This document shows, in pieces, positions 1 through 12,318 of a DNA stretch of 64,000 nt. A model generated the notes under the pieces. The model saw only the letters and a list, made by a program, of their open reading frames with translations, searched no databases and was not told the DNA's origin. Made by a program: the position numbers and the translations under genes. Each line of letters opens with the position of its first letter. Within the stretch, counting starts at the first letter, position 1. The DNA is from Mycobacterium stomatepiae (lineage in GTDB: Bacteria > Actinomycetota > Actinomycetes > Mycobacteriales > Mycobacteriaceae), in contig NZ_AP022587.1 in the NCBI RefSeq assembly GCF_010731715.1, forward strand, positions 744,001-808,000, read 5' to 3'.

Positions 1-279
1 TGGCATCTCGTGCACCAGGGCTTTGGCGAAGCCGAGATGTCGAGCGCCGCGGGCGGGCGAGTCCCGACGCGCCAGCGCGATCTCGCTGGCCACCCCGCGC
101 CCGCGCTTTGCCGCGGGCATCCCGGCGGCCGCCTCGGCGGTTCGGCGTGCCGCGTCCAGGGCGGCCGCCGCTCGAGCCTGTCCCGCCGCGGCAGCCGATT
201 TGATTCGCTCCAGCTCGGCGATGCGCTCGATCAGCGCCGATTGGTCGGTCAGTGAAGCACCCAGCTCAGTATCGAACAT
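1..279 (-). CDS. DUF222/HNH endonuclease (13E12 repeat) family protein, N-terminal part
   Basis: The reading frame opens with ATG at 279 and runs off the left edge, so only about 93 residues are visible. They begin MFDTELGASLTDQSALIERI and continue as an alanine/arginine-rich helical stretch ending in LARRDSPARGARHLGFAKAL. That composition and opening match the N-terminus of the mycobacterial 13E12/DUF222 family, whose members usually carry an HNH nuclease domain at the far C-terminus, outside this window. The family is repeated in mycobacterial genomes and its cellular role is unsettled. The call rests on N-terminal resemblance only. Confidence 0.6.
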   Translation of the reverse strand, partial: MFDTELGASLTDQSALIERIAELERIKSAAAAGQARAAAALDAARRTAEAAAGMPAAKRGRGVASEIALARRDSPARGARHLGFAKALVHEMP

Positions 280-318
280 GTGTTCGACAATAGCGCGAGC
301 CACCGACACAAAGTCTGT

Positions 319-519
319 TCAGGCGACCGGAGGGCTCGCGCCGGCCTGCCAAGGGGGCCCGAATGGGCTGTTCAACTCGTACTCGAGCGTCGCCCGCTCA
401 CGCAAAAAACGCCGGTAGTTGTCCAGCAGCTCCATCAGCTCCGGAAATGTCGCGCCACGGTCAATCGCCGGGTCGAGGTAGTCGAAGACTGTCTCGGGGC
501 GGGGATCAATTGACTGCAT
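319..519 (-). CDS. small conserved hypothetical protein
   Basis: A 66-residue acidic, soluble protein with no signal peptide or membrane segment. I chose the ATG at 519 (MQSIDPRPETVFDYLDPAID) because the seven residues upstream look non-coding; a start at 540 is possible. The sequence has a short helical core (FPELMELLDNYRRFLRERATLEYEL) and a Pro-rich tail. It lies 50 bp downstream of gcvB on the same strand and could be co-transcribed with it. I do not recognise a family. Codon use looks like a normal mycobacterial gene. Confidence 0.5.
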   Translation of the reverse strand: MQSIDPRPETVFDYLDPAIDRGATFPELMELLDNYRRFLRERATLEYELNSPFGPPWQAGASPPVA

Positions 520-569
520 GCCCGGACAGTAAGGCCGCACACCGACATGACCGCGCGGTAAGCGTCAGA

Positions 570-3395
<2,826 letters not shown>

Positions 3396-3419
3396 CGGGC
3401 ACTCCTGACATCGGCAGAG

Positions 3420-3648
3420 GGACTATCGGCCCTCTCCCTCTGTCCTTACCCAGTCACGGGCGCCTGAGAGATTCGGCGCGTAGTCCCCCCAAGCGCCTTT
3501 CCCCATCGGCGGGTGAACCGCTGCGAGCGGCACCGCTTTCCAGAGGCATCGTAACCTTGACGCGGTCCTGGTACCTGAGAGGTTGACGGAGAGGTGTTGC
3601 TCCTTCGGCGTCCATGGCTGGCTGCCACAGAACTCTCCCGCGCGGGCG
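3420..3648 (-). promoter_or_regulatory. tandem glycine riboswitch in the gcvB leader
   Basis: Read on the minus strand, the leader shows two consecutive glycine-aptamer signatures. The first begins GGGAGAGTTCTGTGGC (about 3642), continues with GCCGAAGGAGCAA and CCTCTCAGGTACCAGGACCG. The second has GCCGATGGGGAAAGGCGC, then ATCTCTCAGGCGCCCGTGAC and GGACAGAGGGAGAGG ending near 3423. These are the conserved GGAGAG, GCCGA.GG.GCAA and CUCUCAGG blocks of the Rfam glycine riboswitch, present twice. It ends about 25 bp upstream of the gcvB ATG, so the switch probably acts on translation or on a short downstream platform. A possible -10 (TAACAT) sits at 3662-3667 on the minus strand. Confidence 0.9.
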
Positions 3649-3734
3649 TGATGCAACCCTTATGTTACCCGTGAGTGAAGCCCGGTACATGAAATACACC
3701 AACTACGCGTGGCGAGTCGGCGAACAATGTGTTA

Positions 3735-4361
3735 TTAGCCGATCTTGCGGTCGCGATGCTTGCGCCGCGAAGCCAGCTCATCCTCGGGTGCCGCGATCGA
3801 CTCGCCGCCGTCCGCGCGCTCACCGGGGAAGTCGGCGATGACGCCGGTCAGCTCCCGCATGGCGCCGGACACGGCGATGCCGAACACGCCCTGACCGCCC
3901 TGCAGCAGGTCAACGACCTCTTCGGCCGATGTGCATTCGTAAACGGTGGTGCCGTCCGAGAACAGGGTGATGTTGGCCAGATCCTCGACGCCGCGCTGAC
4001 GCAGGTGGTCGACGGCGACGCGGATGTTGTGCAACGAGATACCGGTGTCCAGCAGTCGCTTGACGATCTTGAGAACCAAGATGTCCTTGAAGGAGTACAG
4101 CCGCTGGCTGCCGGATCCGGCAGCGCTACGAATCGAGGGCACTACCAACGACGTGCGTGCCCAGTAGTCCAGTTGCCGGTAGGTAATCCCGGCGATCTGA
4201 CAGGCGCTCGGCCCGCGGTAGCCGACTAGCTCGTCCGGCACCGAATCGTCAGGAAACAGTCCGGGCTGCACGGGTCCGCTGGCCACGGTGACGCTCGATT
4301 CACCATGAGTCGCGGCATCGTCAGCAAGGTCCAGCTGTTCTTGACGTGGCTGGTCGCTCAC
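3735..4361 (-). CDS. MerR-family transcriptional regulator (Rv1830/ResR-type)
   Basis: The product is about 208 residues. After an acidic N-terminal tail, a MerR winged-helix domain begins around GYRGPSACQIAGITYRQLDYWARTSLVVPSIR, with the family RLYSFKDILVLKIVKRLLDTGISLHNIRVAVDHL segment. It ends in a basic tail (RRKHRDRKIG). I chose the GTG at 4361 because an AGAGGGA Shine-Dalgarno sequence precedes it; a GTG at 4394 in the same frame would add 11 residues. By position and sequence it is the Rv1830 ortholog, described in M. tuberculosis as a regulator of growth and antibiotic recovery (ResR/McdR). Confidence 0.88.
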   Translation of the reverse strand: MSDQPRQEQLDLADDAATHGESSVTVASGPVQPGLFPDDSVPDELVGYRGPSACQIAGITYRQLDYWARTSLVVPSIRSAAGSGSQRLYSFKDILVLKIVKRLLDTGISLHNIRVAVDHLRQRGVEDLANITLFSDGTTVYECTSAEEVVDLLQGGQGVFGIAVSGAMRELTGVIADFPGERADGGESIAAPEDELASRRKHRDRKIG

Positions 4362-4394
4362 AGTGGTTCCCTCTCGCCGATCGCGCTCTGTCAC

Positions 4395-4666
4395 TAGCTG
4401 CGTCCACTGGCTGTCTTCACAGCCACGTTGGCTAAGGCCCGAGTGCTTGAGAGCTTACGCTGTTCGACCACTGTCGTGCCTTAACTCGTCCTCAAAGTAT
4501 GGCCGCCATAAGGGCAAGGGGCGTGCTATCCATCTGGCGTGTCGAGATCACAGTGTCAGATGAGACGGATCCGCGATATCGACGCATCAGCTTAACTCCG
4601 CGACGGCAATACTTCCGACCCGCGGTTTCGTGAATGCGCGTGTTGCCCGGCCCCGGAGTCTGGAGC
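4395..4666. other. intergenic region upstream of the Rv1830-type regulator
   Basis: About 270 bp without a credible gene. It separates the MerR gene from the upstream nuclease-family gene and presumably holds the MerR promoter. I see no clear -35/-10 pair, strong hairpin or riboswitch signature in it. Confidence 0.4.
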
Positions 4667-5161
4667 CTAGGTCGCCTTGAAGTCGTCGGGTGACACGCTG
4701 TCGAGAAATTCCTTGAATTTCTCGACCTCGTCTTCGCGAACGGCGGTGTTGGATTCCTCGTCGCTCTCGTCGGGGATCAACAGACCCGCCTGTGCGAGAA
4801 CGGCCTCCTCGACGTAGATCGGGACACCGACCCGAAGCGCGATCGCCACCGAATCCGAGGGCCGGGCCGACACGGTGATGTTGCGGTCGAAGACAAGGTC
4901 GGCGTAGAAAGTGCCTTCCTGCAGATCGACGATCCGGACCTCTTTGAGCGAATGCCCAAGTGCGGCAATGAGATCGCGAATCAGATCATGAGTCAGCGGG
5001 CGGGGCGGCTCGACGCCTTGTTGTTCGAGCGCGATCGCGGCGGCTTCGGACTGTCCGATCCAAATCGGCAGGTAGCGGTCACCGTTGGCCTCGCGCAGCA
5101 ACAGCACCGGCTGGTTCTGCGGCTGCTCGACGCGAATGCCGACAACACGAACTTCACCCAT
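4667..5161 (-). CDS. bifunctional nuclease (BFN, DUF151) family protein
   Basis: The 164-residue protein is the Rv1829 ortholog. The DUF151/BFN core is visible from MGEVRVVGIRVEQPQNQPVLLLREANGDRYLPIWIGQSEAAAIA through RPLTHDLIRDLI, EGTFYADLVFDRN and SARPSDSVAIALRVGVPIYV. The family fold is associated with nuclease activity in plants, but the bacterial substrate is unknown. The C-terminus is an acidic tail (DESDEESNTAVREDEVEKFKEFL). I chose ATG 5161, which gives the expected length; an ATG at 5203 would add a poorly conserved tail. It sits between two MerR genes, a conserved actinobacterial arrangement. Confidence 0.9.
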   Translation of the reverse strand: MGEVRVVGIRVEQPQNQPVLLLREANGDRYLPIWIGQSEAAAIALEQQGVEPPRPLTHDLIRDLIAALGHSLKEVRIVDLQEGTFYADLVFDRNITVSARPSDSVAIALRVGVPIYVEEAVLAQAGLLIPDESDEESNTAVREDEVEKFKEFLDSVSPDDFKAT

Positions 5162-5278
5162 TTGTGTCTGCCCTCCGCGCATGCCGCCGTGTCCGACTTT
5201 CACTCGGCGCGACGACCCGGTGGAGCACCATTCCTCTCCGTGTCGCCGAACACCAAGCTGTTGAGGGAAGTCTAGTCC

Positions 5279-6025
5279 TCAGCGTCGAAGAACGTCGCGA
5301 ACGGCGGACTTGATCAGCGATGTGTGCAAAGTAATTGCGAGTGCGGCAACCTCGCGCGCCAGGTCGTCGGCGCGATCGCGGGCGCCGGCCTTGTCGGCCT
5401 TGATCATCGGCCCGGCGATTTGGGCGATCAGGTCGGACTGTCGGTCCGCGGCGGAGCGGAAGGCACGCAGATGCCGTGGCTCGACGCCGTAGTCGGACAG
5501 CGCTCGCGCGCACTGCAAGATCACGACGGTGTGCTCGTCGAAGAAGCCGCCCGGACCGGTGGTGATCACCCCGGCTTTGAGCAGCGCGGTGAGCAGGTCT
5601 TCGTCCACGCCGGCGCGGTCCAGAAGGTCTTCTCGGCTCAAGCGGACGCGGGTGGGTGCCACCGCGGCAGCATCAGATCCGGTATCGAGGGCGCCGTCGC
5701 CGTCGGTCACCGAAACCAATCGCGGTACGGCATAAGGCGATCCGAACGGCGGCAGTTCGCCGTCGGGCTGAGCATCCAGTTGCGCCCTGATCACCTTCAG
5801 CGGCAGATAATGATCGCGCTGTGCGGTGAGGATGAAGCGCAGTCGCGCGCAGTCGTACGCGGTGAATCTGCGGTATCCAGACGCGGCGCGCTGCGGCGTC
5901 ACCAGTCCCTCTGCTTCCAAGAAGCGAATCTTGGAGATCGTGACATCGGGGAAATCCGGCCTCAACAGGTCCAGAACCGCCCCAATCGACATCCCGGCCA
6001 GGGCCGAGCTATCGGGTGCGCTCAC
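5279..6025 (-). CDS. MerR-family transcriptional regulator (Rv1828-type)
   Basis: The 248-residue protein starts with a MerR winged helix ([55 protein letters not shown]). The domain recognises DNA through this N-terminal half. The C-terminal half ([25 protein letters not shown]...) is a helical effector or dimerisation module. The GTG start at 6025 shares one base with the garA stop codon, so garA and this gene are translationally coupled. It is the Rv1828 ortholog, which binds an inverted repeat upstream of its own region in M. tuberculosis. The inducing ligand is not evident from the sequence. Confidence 0.9.
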   Translation of the reverse strand: MSAPDSSALAGMSIGAVLDLLRPDFPDVTISKIRFLEAEGLVTPQRAASGYRRFTAYDCARLRFILTAQRDHYLPLKVIRAQLDAQPDGELPPFGSPYAVPRLVSVTDGDGALDTGSDAAAVAPTRVRLSREDLLDRAGVDEDLLTALLKAGVITTGPGGFFDEHTVVILQCARALSDYGVEPRHLRAFRSAADRQSDLIAQIAGPMIKADKAGARDRADDLAREVAALAITLHTSLIKSAVRDVLRR

Positions 6026-6507
6026 TAGCCTCCGGATCCTCCGTCGTCGTCACCTTTGGGTCCGGTCAGGAACACCAAGCGGAACTTGCCGATCTGCACT
6101 TCGTCACCGTTCGCCAGCACTGCCGAGTCCACCGGCTCGCGATTGACGTAGGTGCCGTTCAGGCTACCCACATCTACGACGTGGAATTCGTTGTTTTCCA
6201 ACCTGAATTCGGCGTGGCGGCGGCTCACCGTGACGTCATCGAGGAATATGTCGCTGTCGGGGTGGCGGCCGGCCGAGGTGATGGCCTGGTCGAGCAGGAA
6301 GCGCGATCCGGCGTTGGGTCCCCGTTTGACGACCAGCAATGCCGAACCCGCAGGCAGTCCTTCGACCCCGGACACCGTGCTCTCTGAGCCAGACTGCGCG
6401 GGCGCGTCCAGTTCGTTGAGGAAGTCGGCGCGGAAGACCGAAGTCGTTTCCACGGTGACTTCGTCGGAAGTCTGGTCTTGCGAACTTCCTGAGTCCATAT
6501 CCGTCAC
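6025..6507 (-). CDS. garA: FHA-domain metabolic regulator GarA
   Basis: GarA is a 160-residue cytosolic switch that binds and modulates 2-oxoglutarate-using enzymes and is itself controlled by Ser/Thr kinases. The N-terminal phosphorylation motif [14 protein letters not shown], with the adjacent threonines, is intact. The FHA domain follows ([35 protein letters not shown] ... [12 protein letters not shown]). The GTG start at 6507 gives the same VTDM... opening as the M. tuberculosis protein. It overlaps the downstream MerR start by one base and lies about 210 bp from gcvH. Confidence 0.96.
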   Translation of the reverse strand: MTDMDSGSSQDQTSDEVTVETTSVFRADFLNELDAPAQSGSESTVSGVEGLPAGSALLVVKRGPNAGSRFLLDQAITSAGRHPDSDIFLDDVTVSRRHAEFRLENNEFHVVDVGSLNGTYVNREPVDSAVLANGDEVQIGKFRLVFLTGPKGDDDGGSGG

Positions 6508-6720
6508 GCGCTGCTCCTCACTGGCCGCTGTGGCGTTGTCTGACCGGGCCGTTCGGCCGGCTTCCCACTAGGTTTCTTGAACCCTGTATTGCCGATTACT
6601 TGCCTTCTAACGCTGTTGTGTTGACCGTACCGCGCGGTGGTTCCGATTGCGCTAGCCACCGGCAGCATCGACCGGCCCCCTCTCCCCGGCACGCAGGGCT
6701 GGCAGGGACATTAGCAACCG

Positions 6721-7158
6721 TCACTCGGTGAGTGTGCCGCGGTAGGCCTCGGCGTCGAGCAACCCGGAAATGGCGGACTCCAATTCCGAGCCGTCCGAGA
6801 CCTGGATATCCACCAGCCAGCCGGCGTCGTAGGGATCGGAGTTGACCAGCTGGGGGCTGCCTTCCAGATCGCCGTTGACGGCAGTCACCGTGCCGGACAG
6901 CGGTGCGTACAGGTCCGACACGGATTTCGTCGATTCCACTTCACCGAACGATTCGCCCGCGGTCACCTCGGTGCCGACGTCGGGCAGCTGGACGAAAACG
7001 ACGTCGCCCAGCGCCGATTGCGCGAAGTCGGTGATTCCGACCCGCACGGTGTCGTCACCGCTCCGGCGAACCCACTCGTGTTCGGCGGTGTAGTGCAGAT
7101 CGGGTGGGATTTCGCTCACGGTAATCCTGTTCTGGTCTTCCGATGGGGACGTGCTCAC
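6721..7158 (-). CDS. gcvH: glycine cleavage system H protein
   Basis: GcvH carries the lipoyl arm that shuttles the aminomethyl group between the P and T proteins. The lipoylated lysine is in [18 protein letters not shown]. The N-terminal [24 protein letters not shown] and C-terminal [13 protein letters not shown] are characteristic. Two starts are possible. The GTG at 7158 overlaps the upstream TGA in a GTGA coupling arrangement and gives 145 residues. The GTG at 7119 ([10 protein letters not shown]) gives 132 residues, closer to the M. tuberculosis length of 134. The latter may be the true start. Confidence 0.95.
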   Translation of the reverse strand: MSTSPSEDQNRITVSEIPPDLHYTAEHEWVRRSGDDTVRVGITDFAQSALGDVVFVQLPDVGTEVTAGESFGEVESTKSVSDLYAPLSGTVTAVNGDLEGSPQLVNSDPYDAGWLVDIQVSDGSELESAISGLLDAEAYRGTLTE

Positions 7159-8039
7159 TTGACGGGCTGAGCGTATTGGTGCGGTTTTGGTTGTCGCAAG
7201 GTGGTGACGTCGATGCGGTCGCTCTGCTGCACGGATATCTTTCCGCCGACTCGCTTGATGCTGTCCTCGGCGCCGCCGGGAATGTTCATCGCCGCGGCCA
7301 GGGTCGGCGGATCGCCAATCGCCAGAATCGAATACGGCGGCGACAACGCCTTGGTATCGATGGTCAGCGCGCCGGGCGTGCCGACCACCCAGGTGTCGAC
7401 ACCGACCCGCACGGATTGGTGTCCGCCGGTGACCTGGATCGCCTCGGCGCCGGCGGCCCGCAACTCGTTGATCACGTCGAGCATGACCTCCGGCGATATC
7501 CCCGGACCCGGGTCGTCGATGGTGATGGTGACGCCGGGCCCGGTCGCGCCGACCGCCCCGACCAGGATGGACAGCGCGGCCAACCGGGCCTGCGCACTTT
7601 GGATGGCGGCCTGATCGGTGTTGCCGGACGCCTGCAACGAATTCAGGGTGTTCTGCAGGTCGTTGACTTCGCCGTTCAGCGTGCCCTCGCGCTGTCGCAA
7701 CGAGTCCAGCAGCACCAGCAGGTCCGCGGGGCGCGCGGTGTCCAGCGAATCACCCGACCGGGTCTGCCGGACCTGGGTGACGATCGCGATGCCGAGGACC
7801 AGACAGAGCAGGATCGCCAGCGTTCCGAACATCAGCCGGGACCGCCCGCCGCGCAACATCGAGGCCAACCCGGTCCGGCCCACCGCGCCGATCTCGGGGC
7901 GCGGACTCTTGGCGGGCAATTCGTGACGGCCGCGCGGTGCGGCGTCGTCGGATTCGGATTTGGATTTGGTGTCGTCGTGCCGGGTTGGGGCGTCACGACT
8001 TTCGTCGTCGGGCGGTCCCACTGGCTGGTCCTGGCTCAC
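7155..8039 (-). CDS. DUF881 membrane-anchored protein (Rv1825-type)
   Basis: About 294 residues: a charged cytoplasmic N-terminus ([21 protein letters not shown]), one membrane span near residues 65-85 ([22 protein letters not shown]), then an extracytoplasmic coiled region ([29 protein letters not shown]) and the DUF881 domain ([37 protein letters not shown]). The GTG start at 8039 lies 7 bp after the sbp stop codon. Together with sbp and a second DUF881 gene it forms a conserved actinobacterial envelope cluster of uncertain function. Confidence 0.88.
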   Translation of the reverse strand: MSQDQPVGPPDDESRDAPTRHDDTKSKSESDDAAPRGRHELPAKSPRPEIGAVGRTGLASMLRGGRSRLMFGTLAILLCLVLGIAIVTQVRQTRSGDSLDTARPADLLVLLDSLRQREGTLNGEVNDLQNTLNSLQASGNTDQAAIQSAQARLAALSILVGAVGATGPGVTITIDDPGPGISPEVMLDVINELRAAGAEAIQVTGGHQSVRVGVDTWVVGTPGALTIDTKALSPPYSILAIGDPPTLAAAMNIPGGAEDSIKRVGGKISVQQSDRIDVTTLRQPKPHQYAQPVK

Positions 8040-8046
8040 GCTGGCC

Positions 8047-8379
8047 TCACGCCCCGAAGAGCCTGCGCCGCAGCGCGGCGGCGTTGCCGAAGATCCGGAT
8101 ACCCAACACGACGATGATGGCTGTCGACAACTGCGTCCCGACACCCAACTGGTCACCGACGTAGACGATCAGCGCCGCCACGAAGACGTTGAACACGAAC
8201 GAGATCACGAAGACTTTGGGGTCGAAGATCCGCTCCAGGTAGGCACGCAGTCCGCCGAACACCGCGTCGAGTGCGGCGACGACCGCGATGGGCAGATAAG
8301 GCTGGACGACCTCGGGCACCGCCGGGTGGAAGACCAAACCCAGCACGATGCCGACCACGAGAGCCGCGATACCGATCAT
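8047..8379 (-). CDS. sbp: small basic protein Sbp family membrane protein (DUF1290)
   Basis: A 110-residue integral membrane protein with three hydrophobic segments (IGIAALVVGIVLGLVF, VFVISFVFNVFVAALIVYVG, TAIIVVLGIRIFG) and a basic C-terminus (RRRLFGA). I chose ATG 8379 because it follows a good GAGAAAAGA ribosome-binding site; a start at 8406 would add nine residues. It overlaps the end of the upstream DUF881 gene only if the longer start is used. The family sits between two DUF881 genes across actinobacteria, including Rv1823-Rv1825. Confidence 0.88.
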   Translation of the reverse strand: MIGIAALVVGIVLGLVFHPAVPEVVQPYLPIAVVAALDAVFGGLRAYLERIFDPKVFVISFVFNVFVAALIVYVGDQLGVGTQLSTAIIVVLGIRIFGNAAALRRRLFGA

Positions 8380-8395
8380 GCGCGATCTTTTCTCA

Positions 8396-9322
8396 CTAGG
8401 GCCCAATCTGTTTGGCGAACTTGACTTCCCGGACCGATCCGGCCGGCAGCGAGAGACCGTCGGAGACGTTCACCGCGATGCCGACACCGTAGGAGAGTTC
8501 CAGCAGCCTCAGGCGTTGCATTCCGGGACTGCTCTCGAAAGCGTCGCGCATCGCGTTCGGCGGCCCGACCGCGAGGATCGTGTACGGGCTGCTGGTGGGG
8601 TTGTTGTCGACCAGGATCGCTCCCCCGGCCTGACGGATCGTCACGTTCGGCCCGATCCGTACCCCGCCGACCGAGATCGCTTCGGCGCCACTGGCCCACA
8701 GCGAATTGACGACGAGCTGCAAGTCCCGGTCCAGGATGATCTGCCGGCTCCCGGTCACCCGCTGCTTGGACACGTCGGAAAGATTCGGGCTGGCACCGGG
8801 ATCGGTCACTTTCACGGTCAATCCGGGACCGATGATCGCGGTGCTGGCCGCGGCAAGGCCGAGACCGTCCAGGCGGCTCAGCAGCCGCTGGCCCTCGGCG
8901 TCGTCCGCCAGCGCGAGTCGCTGGACGTCGTCGACCTGGCGTGACAACTTGCTGCGCTGCTGGGCCAATTTCGTGTCGGATTCCTCCGTCGACCGCACGC
9001 TGCGCGCCAGCAGGCCTTGAGCCGTGCGCACCCCGGGTTCCACCGAACGGGCTTGGGCGACCGCGGCGGCGAAGACGGTGGCGACCAGGGTCGCGGCCAG
9101 GGCCTGCCACAGCCAGCCGAAGACGCGGGTCCGACCGCTGGCCGGTGCGGTCTCGGTGGCGCGCCGTTCGGCGGCCGCGGCGTAGCCGGGGTCCAGATGC
9201 TCCGACAGCAGCGCGCGCAGCAGCGACGGTACCGGAATCAGCGTCGGGCCCGCGGCATGCGCGCTGCGGCCCGCGTTGGGGTCATACCCGCCCAGCAGGC
9301 GATCCGGTTCAGGCATGCTCAC
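8396..9322 (-). CDS. DUF881 membrane-anchored protein (Rv1823-type)
   Basis: The 308-residue protein has one membrane segment near residues 70-90 ([25 protein letters not shown]). It is followed by a coiled stretch ([28 protein letters not shown]) and a DUF881 domain ([15 protein letters not shown] ... [47 protein letters not shown]). It is a paralogue of the Rv1825-type gene two positions downstream, and together they bracket sbp. The start at 9322 lies inside the 3' end of pgsA2 (14-bp overlap), indicating one operon. Confidence 0.88.
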   Translation of the reverse strand: MSMPEPDRLLGGYDPNAGRSAHAAGPTLIPVPSLLRALLSEHLDPGYAAAAERRATETAPASGRTRVFGWLWQALAATLVATVFAAAVAQARSVEPGVRTAQGLLARSVRSTEESDTKLAQQRSKLSRQVDDVQRLALADDAEGQRLLSRLDGLGLAAASTAIIGPGLTVKVTDPGASPNLSDVSKQRVTGSRQIILDRDLQLVVNSLWASGAEAISVGGVRIGPNVTIRQAGGAILVDNNPTSSPYTILAVGPPNAMRDAFESSPGMQRLRLLELSYGVGIAVNVSDGLSLPAGSVREVKFAKQIGP

Positions 9323-9911
9323 CCACCCTGGGCATCCGGCGCATCACCAAGGCCATCTGGACCGCGTACAGGACGAATGACCACAGGTAGGCGTACATAC
9401 CCCAGATCAGGAAGCCCCAACCGCAGGCGCCGATCACGCGGCTCCACAACGCATCCCACGTTCCGAGCAAGACGAGCGGAAAGCCCGACATCAGGGCGAA
9501 GGTCGCGGCTTTGCCGACATAGGTCACCGGCAACGCCGACAATCCTCGACTGCGCAGCAGCGGCAGCGTGGCGGCCAGCAGCCCGTCGCGCACCAGCAGG
9601 GTGATGACGAACCACCACGGCACGATCCCGCTCAGCGCCAGCACGACGGGCACGGTCACCATGTAAAGCCGATCGACCGCCGGATCCAGCAGAACGCCCA
9701 GCCGCGACGATTGGTTCAGGGTGCGCGCGATCTTGCCGTCGGCCCAGTCGGAGGCGCCGCTGAACATCAGGATCGCGACCGCGAGGGCGTTGGCGTGCGC
9801 GAATACCAGCACATAGATGAAGACCGGGATGAGCACCAGGCGAAGGGCGCTCAACAGGTTGGGCACTGTCAGCACCCGGTCTGGCGGAACCGGCTCCATG
9901 AGCCGTGACAT
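9309..9911 (-). CDS. pgsA2: CDP-alcohol phosphatidyltransferase PgsA2
   Basis: A 200-residue polytopic membrane enzyme of the phospholipid-synthesis superfamily that moves a phosphatidyl group from CDP-diacylglycerol to an alcohol. The full CDP-alcohol signature is present: DG, then AR, then G, D and D in [20 protein letters not shown] followed by AVDR, so it should be active. The N-terminus ([28 protein letters not shown]) is the first helix pair. It is the Rv1822 ortholog. The acceptor alcohol (glycerol phosphate, or another) cannot be settled from sequence. It lies between secA2 and the DUF881/sbp genes, on the same strand. Confidence 0.9.
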   Translation of the reverse strand: MSRLMEPVPPDRVLTVPNLLSALRLVLIPVFIYVLVFAHANALAVAILMFSGASDWADGKIARTLNQSSRLGVLLDPAVDRLYMVTVPVVLALSGIVPWWFVITLLVRDGLLAATLPLLRSRGLSALPVTYVGKAATFALMSGFPLVLLGTWDALWSRVIGACGWGFLIWGMYAYLWSFVLYAVQMALVMRRMPRVGEHA

Positions 9912-9953
9912 TAGCCCGGTGCCGATCCAGTCCGCATCGCGGGACGAACCGGT

Positions 9954-12284
9954 CTAGCGGAATACCCCGGGCAGGCTCAGCGTGGACAACGTGTCGTCGG
10001 ACAACGGGTTGTCGTTGACCATGTATGTCCACGTCGACGTCGGTCGTGCCAGTTTGGACAGATCCAGGCCCGGTTCCTCTTCGAGAATGTTCGCCGTCTC
10101 GAAGGTCTGCTGCGCCGCCTCGATCGCGTCGGCGGCCAGCGACGCGAACGCGTCGACGGCCATCCGGTGAAATTCGTCGAGCGGGTTCTGCCGGCCCAGC
10201 GCACGCAGATGGATGCTCTCGCGAATGTCGGCCAGGTAGGCCAAGTGATCGGCCCAGCCGCGGTCGAGGTGATACAGCATGATCTGCCGGCAGATCGTCT
10301 CGAGCCGTTCTTCGGAGATGCCGTCGGTCCCGGCCAGCTCCTCGTAGCGCTTTGGCGCCAGCTCTTCCAGCTCTTCACGCGCGGTTGCGGTGCGCAGCAA
10401 CGTGTTTCGGCGGTCCACGATGATGGCACGCTGCTGGGCGATCAGCTGGTTGTAGCGCCAGGTGTTCGCGTGCACGTCCAGCAGCCGGCCCTCGGCGACG
10501 CGCTGGGCGTGATCGAGCAGGCCGTTGGTCTTCGGGCTGACGATCCTGCCGTCCTCGTCGGTCTGCTCGGGCAGCTTGTTGCGGTCGAGGTTGGCCGCAA
10601 CGACGTCGTCCTCCCAGCTGGAGAAGAACACCGACGAGCCGGGGTCGCCCTGGCGTCCGGCGCGGCCGCGCAACTGGTTGTCCAGCCGCTCGGTGTGATG
10701 GCGGCCGGTGCCGACGACGTGCAGCCCGCCCAGCTCGGCGACCCGGTCGTGATCGGCCTCGTCGGAGCCGCCGAGCCGGATATCGGTGCCCCGCCCGGCC
10801 ATTTGGGTGGACACCGTGACCACGCCGTACTTGCCGGCCTCGGCGATCACCTGCGCTTCCTCGGCGTCGTTCTTGGCGTTGAGCACGACGGCCTTCACAC
10901 CGCGGCGCACCAGGCGCTCGTGCAGCTCCTCGGACTCGGCCACGTCGCGGGTACCCACCAGCACGGGCTGGCCGGTTTCGTGCACCTCGGCGATGTGAGC
11001 GACGATCGCGTCGTTCTTGGCCGCGGCGGTGACGTACACCCGGTCGGACTCGTCTTCGCGAATGTTGGGCTCGTTCGGCGGAATTGGCGAGACACCCAGC
11101 TTGTAGAACTGGCGCAACTGCTCACCGGCGGCCAGCGCGGTGCCGGTCATGCCGCACACCGTCTTGTACCGGTTGATCAGCGCCTGCACCGTGATGGTGT
11201 CGAGTACCTCGCCGGTCTCGGTGGTCTCGATGCCTTCCTTGGCCTCGACGGCGGCCTGCAGACCGTCCGGCCAGCGCTGCAACTGCGCGATGCGGCCGCG
11301 AGAGGAGTTGATCAGGTGCACGGCGCCGTCGCGGACGATGTAATGCACGTCGCGGTGCAACAGCACATGGGCGTGCAGCGCGACGTTCACCTCGGTCAGC
11401 GTGGTGACGACGTGTTCCTCGGAGTACAGATCGATACCGCCGAGCGCCTTCTCGACCTTGCGCGCGCCGGCATCGGTGAGATGCACGTTGCGGCTGTCGG
11501 AGTCGGTGTCGTAGTCGGTGTCGGGGGCTAGCTCGCCCACCAGCTTGATGATCTCGAGCCGCGGCGTTTCCCGGTGTGTGGTGCCGGCCAGCACCAGCGG
11601 CACCAACGCCTCGTCGACCAGCACGGAGTCGGCTTCATCGATAAGGGCCACATCGGGATTGGGCGATACCAGGTCGTCGACATCGGTGACCAGCTGATCC
11701 CGCAGCACGTCGAAACCGATCTCGTTGACCGAGGCGTAGGTGACGTCGCAGTCGTAGGCCGCGCGGCGCTCCGCGCTCGTCGACTCCGCGGTGATCCAGC
11801 CGACCGTCAGCCCCATAGCCTCGATCAGCGGGCCCACCCATTCCGCGTCGCGGCGGGCCAGGTAGTCGTTGATGGTGACCACGTGGACGTGCCGGCCGGC
11901 GATCGCGTATCCGGCCGCCGCGATCGCGCCGGCCAGGGTTTTGCCCTCACCGGTCGCCATTTCGATCACGTCCCCGTCGAGCATGCGCAGCGCGCCCAGC
12001 AGCTGAACGTCGAACGGCCGCAACCCCGCTGACCGCTCCGCGGCTTCCCGGGCGATCGCCAGGAACTGCGAGATGTCCTCGGAGTCCGCCAGATCGTCGA
12101 GGTTGAGCAACCCGGTCGCCTTGCGCAGCTGCTCGTCGGACAGGCCGGCGGCCTTCTCGTCGTATTCGGACGAGTCGCTGACCTGGGAGAGGGAGCGCGA
12201 GCGGTTCTTTTCCGTACTAGCGCCGAGCAGCTTCCAAAATCTGCTGCTCAGGCGGCCCGGCTGGGTGCGGGTGGTCTTTGGCAC
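9954..12284 (-). CDS. secA2: accessory preprotein translocase ATPase SecA2
   Basis: SecA2 drives export of a subset of proteins in mycobacteria alongside the housekeeping SecA1. The product is 776 residues, shorter than SecA1 and close to M. tuberculosis SecA2. The Walker A motif is [19 protein letters not shown] and Walker B is [14 protein letters not shown]. The motor helicase signatures [17 protein letters not shown] and [15 protein letters not shown] are intact. The usual C-terminal zinc-binding tail of SecA is absent, as expected for SecA2. It is the Rv1821 ortholog, 34 bp from the end of the upstream ilvG gene. Confidence 0.96.
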   Translation of the reverse strand: MPKTTRTQPGRLSSRFWKLLGASTEKNRSRSLSQVSDSSEYDEKAAGLSDEQLRKATGLLNLDDLADSEDISQFLAIAREAAERSAGLRPFDVQLLGALRMLDGDVIEMATGEGKTLAGAIAAAGYAIAGRHVHVVTINDYLARRDAEWVGPLIEAMGLTVGWITAESTSAERRAAYDCDVTYASVNEIGFDVLRDQLVTDVDDLVSPNPDVALIDEADSVLVDEALVPLVLAGTTHRETPRLEIIKLVGELAPDTDYDTDSDSRNVHLTDAGARKVEKALGGIDLYSEEHVVTTLTEVNVALHAHVLLHRDVHYIVRDGAVHLINSSRGRIAQLQRWPDGLQAAVEAKEGIETTETGEVLDTITVQALINRYKTVCGMTGTALAAGEQLRQFYKLGVSPIPPNEPNIREDESDRVYVTAAAKNDAIVAHIAEVHETGQPVLVGTRDVAESEELHERLVRRGVKAVVLNAKNDAEEAQVIAEAGKYGVVTVSTQMAGRGTDIRLGGSDEADHDRVAELGGLHVVGTGRHHTERLDNQLRGRAGRQGDPGSSVFFSSWEDDVVAANLDRNKLPEQTDEDGRIVSPKTNGLLDHAQRVAEGRLLDVHANTWRYNQLIAQQRAIIVDRRNTLLRTATAREELEELAPKRYEELAGTDGISEERLETICRQIMLYHLDRGWADHLAYLADIRESIHLRALGRQNPLDEFHRMAVDAFASLAADAIEAAQQTFETANILEEEPGLDLSKLARPTSTWTYMVNDNPLSDDTLSTLSLPGVFR

Positions 12285-12318
12285 AGGTCAACGGTACGCG
12301 GTGAGCTGCGCCGACCCA

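Noticed and set aside
6504-6692. 62-codon minus-strand frame between gcvH and garA
   Set aside because: It overlaps the garA start, has no conserved motif, and occupies the place of the garA promoter.
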